A stretch of DNA of 8,652 nt, from the NCBI GenBank assembly GCA_033809015.1, contig JAPXMM010000110.1:1-8652 (forward strand). Direction: 5' to 3'. The translations under genes were made by a program, and so were the position numbers. The DNA is from DTU049 sp033809015. GTDB taxonomy: Bacteria > Bacteroidota > Bacteroidia > Bacteroidales > DTU049. Below the pieces are notes generated by a model. That model had not been told where the DNA came from and made no database searches. It saw nothing but the letters and a program-made list of their open reading frames with translations. Positions within the stretch are counted from its first letter, which is position 1, and each line of letters begins with the position of its first letter. Below, in pieces: positions 6,401-8,652 of this stretch.

Positions 6401-8129
6401 GATTAGCTATTTTAGCTTTGGGTTGTATTACGGTGCCTGTAGTATATACATTATCCATTAAAATATTTTTCACAGCTACGTCATGATCTGGCAAAACATA
6501 AGCATAAGGGAAAGCTAAAACTGTAAATTGTGGATCTACTATACTAAGTATAGATGCTTGTCCTGTCAGAGTATCTATTAATGCTAATGGTCCATCGTCA
6601 TCTCTACTAAGTGCTCCATACAATTTATCATTATCTCTATCAAAAGCTATATCATGATTATAATAACCAATATCCAAATTTAATGAACCTATTGGAGTTA
6701 CTTGTGCATTAGTTTTATTAATTTTATATAATTTTTGATCAGTAAAAGAAATACCATATAAATTACCATATGAATTAGCTGCTATACTAAATATACCTGT
6801 AGTCATATTACCCACTAAAGTATATGCTCCTGTATTGTAATTAATCTCATATAAATTAGAAGTTTCACTATCATAATCATAAGAAGTACCATATAATTTA
6901 TCTGAAGCAACATCATAAGTGAGTCCATCTATTTCGATACCTAAATCTCCAACAACTGTAACATTGCCAGAAGTAGTATCTATGGTAATTAATTTTTTAG
7001 TAGTTGCATTATTAGCATACCATGTACCATTTACAAAATCACCTCCAGATATCAGATCTGTACCTGTATAACTACCAATAGATACAATATCACCTGTTAC
7101 AAAATTTAATTTTACTGGTCCTTTTGAAAGCCCACTGCCACTAGGTGCCCAATGTAGCCAAACATATCCCCAAATAGCGTCTGATACCATAAATGTTTTA
7201 GTTAAAATGTTATCACTGGGATCATCGTCTGTAGTAGTAATAGAACAGGTAGCAGTATAATCACCCACTACATTGGCTGTCCAATCAGGACTAAAGGTAA
7301 TAGTATCAGTTTCGCCACTTGCAATGGTATGATTAGAAACTGTACTAGTATACACATCTGTAGTACCATCATTGATTTTGAAAATTATATCTACTGTTTC
7401 ATCATTTAAGCCTATATTAATTATTTTTACTTGAGGTTGAATAACAGTACCAGTGTTATACATATTTTGTAATAATATACTAGATACTGCAACATTATGG
7501 TCTAATGCTTGTGAAATAGTAAGTGTTTGATTAATTTGGTGCGGTGGCGAACTCCAAGACCACTCATCACCAGTGGCGAGACATTGTATTTGCTGTGTAC
7601 CAGTCAATCCAGCACCTACCGATACTGCCACTTGAAAATCATAAGTACCAGGTTCTAGATCACCATTTCCAGAAGGTGTGGTTACATCACCCCAGATCAC
7701 TTCATTACCAGTTATGGGCTGTAATGATAAAGCATCAATATTAGGTGAAGTATTTGTAGCTAATGGAGTTATACCTGTAGGAAAAGTAAGCTTGATACCA
7801 TCTACATACTCTACATCTGAAGTATTAAAGGTAAAAGTAAATTCTAAAATCATTGTTTGCCCAGGAACATATACTGGGGTATTCAAAGTGAAACTGCCAG
7901 TTATGACTTTGTTTGATTTCAAAGCCATATCCACAAGTTTGCTCTTGTTTTGATCATTTAGCTGAAAACCTCTTTGGACTCTATTGGTCTCATCTTGTTG
8001 GCTAATGACCATTGGTTTTACAGTTTGGGTTTCTTGCAGGTGCATACTGTTTTTTTTGGCCATATCCACCTGCCCAAACATCAATCCTGATATCAGGATT
8101 ACGAAAATTAAACTAAATAATCTCCTCAT
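3429..8129 (-). CDS. Giant T9SS-exported modular surface protein: three CARDB-propeller modules plus a jelly-roll domain
   Basis: This encodes 1566 residues from the ATG at 8129. An upstream in-frame ATG at 8171 is rejected: it would place 14 charged residues before the signal peptide, and the promoter box lies inside that extension. Domains in order: signal peptide 1-20 (MRRLFSLIFVILISGLMFGQ); low-complexity linker to about 73; beta-sandwich region of unnamed type, 74-206, ending in a GDEWSWSSPPH motif; CARDB-like domain 210-317; propeller 318-547; CARDB 548-655; propeller 656-881; divergent CARDB 882-992; jelly-roll (cleaved-adhesin / choice-of-anchor J / MAM-like) domain 993-1148, with IDANNDGSTW at 1011-1020 and closing YLYIDDIKI; CARDB 1151-1257; propeller 1258-1482; T9SS type A sorting domain 1490-1566, with YPNPANE and GIYTTRI. 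The propellers use blades of the form LxxIDTxTGxxxxVG...GLAYDxxxDKLYG. By family the protein should cross the outer membrane through T9SS and stay on the surface or be released, probably for adhesion or binding. I see no catalytic domain, and the ligand is unknown. Confidence 0.93.
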   Translation of the reverse strand: MRRLFSLIFVILISGLMFGQVDMAKKNSMHLQETQTVKPMVISQQDETNRVQRGFQLNDQNKSKLVDMALKSNKVITGSFTLNTPVYVPGQTMILEFTFTFNTSDVEYVDGIKLTFPTGITPLATNTSPNIDALSLQPITGNEVIWGDVTTPSGNGDLEPGTYDFQVAVSVGAGLTGTQQIQCLATGDEWSWSSPPHQINQTLTISQALDHNVAVSSILLQNMYNTGTVIQPQVKIINIGLNDETVDIIFKINDGTTDVYTSTVSNHTIASGETDTITFSPDWTANVVGDYTATCSITTTDDDPSDNILTKTFMVSDAIWGYVWLHWAPSGSGLSKGPVKLNFVTGDIVSIGSYTGTDLISGGDFVNGTWYANNATTKKLITIDTTSGNVTVVGDLGIEIDGLTYDVASDKLYGTSYDYDSETSNLYEINYNTGAYTLVGNMTTGIFSIAANSYGNLYGISFTDQKLYKINKTNAQVTPIGSLNLDIGYYNHDIAFDRDNDKLYGALSRDDDGPLALIDTLTGQASILSIVDPQFTVLAFPYAYVLPDHDVAVKNILMDNVYTTGTVIQPKAKIANQGSTSETVDITFKINDGTTDVYTSTVSGHAIPSGEEHTITFSPDWTGVVGSYTATCTVTATIDDNPNNNTLTKTFIVSDPMWGYAWNASDPNGNVAEGPVKIDFLTGQLTSISSYSGTDFMPGADFIQDEWYLSSYDSKSLLTIDTTSGDMNIIGNMGYAMNGLAYDVTTDKLYGCASVSGNSILFEINYYNASVTQIGTICSGSIIGIAANSHGNLYGINITDDKLYKINKTTGAGTAIGSLGYDISYAQDIAFDRDNDNLYGALYADNGILCIIDTLTGAVTIFNEIPNEITGLAFPYSYTRPDVDIKVSNLQLPQSGCGLPANVTITATLKNIGNNDLSNIPINISINNGTPITETVAGPIPSLTTLDYTFTHTFDFSTPGTYNVKVYTSLAGDENNNNDTITGVVNSFAPSSIPITIDFENANLFDQFTIIDANNDGSTWSYINDASYAHSGTVSLAYKYNLNNDANDYFFSNCIELLQNESFNVSLWYRARGTSYPESFEVYLATAPDPSAIIGSPIITKTNINNTTYQEASADATVSADGIYYLVIKATSAANMYYLYIDDIKIRKLLDHDVAVAEILLQDTYTTGATVQPRVKIANEGLNSETIDITFKINDGTTDVYTSTVSSHAIASGEEHTVTFSPDWTATAGSYTATCTITTTDDNPSNNTLTKTFIVSDPIWAFAWNVYDPNEIIAEGPVKVNLATGEITKLGSYTSEDLIHGGDFVKGTWYASNRTSKTLIKIDTTTGVPTTVGSTNVEIYGLAYDHSTDKLYGTNTTSGNSILYEINYQNGSTTQIGNICSGTIIGLAADINGNLYGINMTDDKLYKIDKSNGTGTAIGSLEYDIAYVQDIAFDRDNNILYGALCRNEDSPLAIINTTTGSATVLTFIDPELTALAIPYTYNAINDISVNDVFSIYPNPANEQINIISNTNMTQITIVNSLGQIVMAAEPNADFYQINTSTLPEGIYTTRITTNNGLSTKLIVVSH
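3432..3662 (-). other. T9SS type A C-terminal sorting domain of the giant protein
   Basis: Residues 1490-1566 open with FSIYPNPANEQINI, followed by ITIVNSLGQIV, a turn, then LPEGIYTTRITTNN and the terminal strand TKLIVVSH. This order (PNP strand, LGQ strand, G-I-Y strand, final K-L-I/V-V strand) is the classic type A signal that directs proteins through the type IX translocon and is then normally cleaved by a PorU-type sortase. Confidence 0.93.
4354..4395 (-). repeat. 42-base tract identical to 6160-6201
   Basis: These 42 bases match 6160-6201 exactly. They encode the end of the CARDB domain (NNTLTKTFIVSD and the following codon start) in copy 3 and copy 2 respectively. The identity includes synonymous codon positions, so it reflects shared recent DNA ancestry and not only protein-level selection. 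Confidence 0.85.
4512..4562 (-). repeat. 51-base tract identical to 6321-6371
   Basis: These 51 bases match 6321-6371 exactly; the copy 1 counterpart at 7335-7385 differs at four positions. They encode the CARDB core segment FKINDGTTDVYTSTVS. Identity at synonymous sites points to recent duplication or gene conversion between modules 2 and 3. Confidence 0.88.
4686..5153 (-). other. Jelly-roll domain (cleaved-adhesin / choice-of-anchor J / MAM-like) in the giant protein
   Basis: Residues 993-1148 start ITIDFENANLFDQFTIID, pass through the acidic NNDGSTW turn, then SLAYKYNLNNDANDYFFS, FNVSLWYRARG and PESFEVYLATAPDP, and end YYLYIDDIKI. This strand order is that of the beta jelly-roll adhesin domains known from secreted Bacteroidota proteins, including the adhesin regions of gingipains. 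The acidic turn could bind calcium, which is an inference from family knowledge. In this protein the domain replaces a propeller after a CARDB-like domain. Confidence 0.78.
5154..5486 (-). other. Divergent CARDB-like domain in the giant protein
   Basis: Residues 882-992 (DVDIKVSNLQLPQSGCGLPA ... NNDTITGVV) keep the CARDB outline: an opening D-x-x-V strand, a TLKNIGN strand, an ISINNGTPI strand, a Gly-Thr-Tyr strand, then D-E-N-N-N-N-D. They share little of the exact wording of the other three CARDB copies. The Cys at 897 is unique among the four. This copy is older or came from a different source than the other three. Confidence 0.7.
6160..6201 (-). repeat. 42-base tract identical to 4354-4395
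   Basis: This is the module 2 partner of the 42-base identical pair; it encodes the last CARDB strand and the junction into the propeller. The identity stops at a synonymous third-position change. Confidence 0.85.
6321..6371 (-). repeat. 51-base tract identical to 4512-4562
   Basis: This is the module 2 partner of the 51-base identical pair. It lies about 1.8 kb from its partner in direct orientation. Confidence 0.88.
6489..7502 (-). repeat. CARDB-propeller module, copy 1 (residues 210-547)
   Basis: This is a 338-residue module: CARDB 210-317 (DHNVAVSSILL ... KTFMVSD), then a propeller 318-547 (GPVKLNFVTG ... FTVLAFPYAY). It is the most diverged of the three propellers, with an insertion in the second blade (TSYDYDSETSNLYEI where the others read SGNSIL) and no Cys in the third blade. 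Confidence 0.85.
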
Positions 8130-8157
8130 ATTTTTATATTTTTGGGGTTTGTATTTG

Positions 8158-8165
8158 CAAATATA
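8158..8165 (-). promoter_or_regulatory. Bacteroidota -7 promoter box for the giant surface-protein gene
   Basis: The minus strand reads TATATTTG, matching TAnnTTTG, 28 bases upstream of the ATG at 8129. Because it lies downstream of the alternative ATG at 8171, transcripts from it cannot use that ATG, which settles the start choice. The 8130-8188 gap has no visible terminator for the upstream gene. Confidence 0.6.
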
Positions 8166-8188
8166 TATCATTTTTATTAAAAAAAAAA

Positions 8189-8652
8189 TTAATTTATTAA
8201 TAATTTACCATTAATTATCTTTTTATTATTATAAATTACTTGATAAATATAAATACCAGTATTTAAATCGGCTATATCGATTTTATTATTTTTAATTAGT
8301 TTAGTATTTAAAATTTCATTACCTAACAAATCATACAATTTAAAACTAACATTATCACTATATGAATTTATTAAATCTATATAGATAAAATCATTAGTTG
8401 GATTAGGATATAAGCTAAAATTAATTGTATTAAGCTCACTAATTGCAAGATTATTAAAATTAGAATAATAATATTCAATTTTAGTATTATTTACCCATAC
8501 ATTATTATTCCATTGATAAGATATCTCATTCAATAATTTATGACTAAATAAATCATAATTAATAGAAATAGGTAAAACCATATCATCAAAAGTGTAATTA
8601 TTGTCATAAGTTCTCATTACTTTATATCCTTGTACCCAACTATTAGACTGGC
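8189..8652 (-). CDS. C-terminal part of a secreted T9SS type A sorting-domain protein
   Basis: This gene enters from the right edge; 153 residues are visible. The frame stays open from the in-frame Met at 8617 to the edge (upstream residues read QSNSWVQGYKV), so that Met is not the start and the CDS is 5'-partial. Visible residues 1-66 carry Trp/Tyr/Asn-rich strands (WVQGYK, ISYQWNNNVWVNNTKIEYYY) of the kind found in repetitive Bacteroidota surface proteins; I do not assign a family. Residues about 75-153 are a T9SS type A sorting domain: FSLYPNPTNDFIYIDL, FKLYDLLGNEIL, DLNTGIYIYQVIYN and the terminal GKLLIN. The protein should therefore be exported by T9SS. The gene ends 59 bases before the start of the giant protein gene, on the same strand and with no terminator between them, so read-through is possible. 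Confidence 0.88.
   Translation of the reverse strand, partial: QSNSWVQGYKVMRTYDNNYTFDDMVLPISINYDLFSHKLLNEISYQWNNNVWVNNTKIEYYYSNFNNLAISELNTINFSLYPNPTNDFIYIDLINSYSDNVSFKLYDLLGNEILNTKLIKNNKIDIADLNTGIYIYQVIYNNKKIINGKLLIN

Larger units (their letters stand above)
5487..6488 (-). repeat. CARDB-propeller module, copy 2 (residues 548-881)
   Basis: This is a 334-residue module: CARDB 548-655 (DHDVAVKNILM ... KTFIVSD), then a propeller 656-881 (GPVKIDFLTG ... ITGLAFPYSY). The CARDB part is 108 residues, as in copy 1 (copy 3 has 107), and it is joined to copy 1 without a linker. It resembles copy 3 more than copy 1. Confidence 0.85.

Noticed and set aside
3684..7502. Large direct repeats as a possible mobile element or CRISPR-like array
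   Set aside because: The repeats are in-frame coding modules of one protein with domain-length periodicity; there is no transposase, terminal inverted repeat or short repeat-spacer pattern.
7544..7953. Two overlapping plus-strand open frames (66 and 91 codons)
   Set aside because: Both are antisense to the N-terminal beta-sandwich region of the giant protein, overlap each other, and show no domain or signal.
7984..8214. Plus-strand open frame of 76 codons with a hydrophobic C-terminal part
   Set aside because: It is antisense to the signal peptide and promoter region of the giant gene; the hydrophobicity comes from AT-rich complement sequence and has no support.
8615..8617. ATG as the start of the right-edge gene
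   Set aside because: The frame is open upstream of it to the window edge with plausible surface-protein residues, there is no signal peptide after it although the protein carries a T9SS domain, and no promoter box precedes it.

Overview
The window looks like a piece of a Bacteroidota chromosome. Three lines of evidence support this: the DNA is strongly AT-rich; three proteins end in type IX secretion system (T9SS) C-terminal sorting domains, two with the typical YPNP opening; and five minus-strand boxes match the Bacteroidota sigma factor -7 consensus TAnnTTTG, with no Shine-Dalgarno sequences in front of the starts. I cannot assign a genus.

All supported genes lie on the minus strand, so transcription runs from high to low coordinates. 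From upstream to downstream they are: (1) 8189-8652, the C-terminal end of a secreted protein with a T9SS sorting domain, whose start lies outside the window; (2) 3429-8129, a very large T9SS-exported modular surface protein of 1566 residues, followed by a strong rho-independent terminator at 3377-3410; (3) 2290-3174, an alpha/beta-hydrolase lipoprotein; (4) 962-2218, a secreted endonuclease/exonuclease/phosphatase-fold enzyme with a T9SS-type C-terminal domain; (5) 232-921, a PorT-like outer-membrane beta-barrel protein; (6) 1-59, the first 19 codons of a gene without a signal peptide, probably cytoplasmic.

The large protein is the centrepiece. It has a signal peptide, an N-terminal beta-sandwich region and three copies of a roughly 335-residue module, each made of a CARDB-like domain plus a propeller of about five blades. 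Between copies 2 and 3 sit a divergent CARDB-like domain and a jelly-roll (cleaved-adhesin / choice-of-anchor J type) domain. A T9SS type A sorting domain ends it. Parts of the modules are still identical at DNA level, which points to recent duplication or gene conversion.

Every gene that can be read through its N-terminus, apart from the fragment at 1-59, encodes an exported protein: T9SS cargo, a lipoprotein or an outer-membrane protein. The region is best read as a cell-envelope / secretome neighbourhood. Nothing in the sequence shows that the genes form one pathway. Each gene with a visible start has its own -7 box only 16-28 bases upstream of the start codon, which suggests separate transcription with very short leaders. 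Read-through from the hydrolase gene into the genes below it remains possible, because I see no terminators there. I found no tRNA, rRNA, CRISPR array, transposase or insertion sequence.
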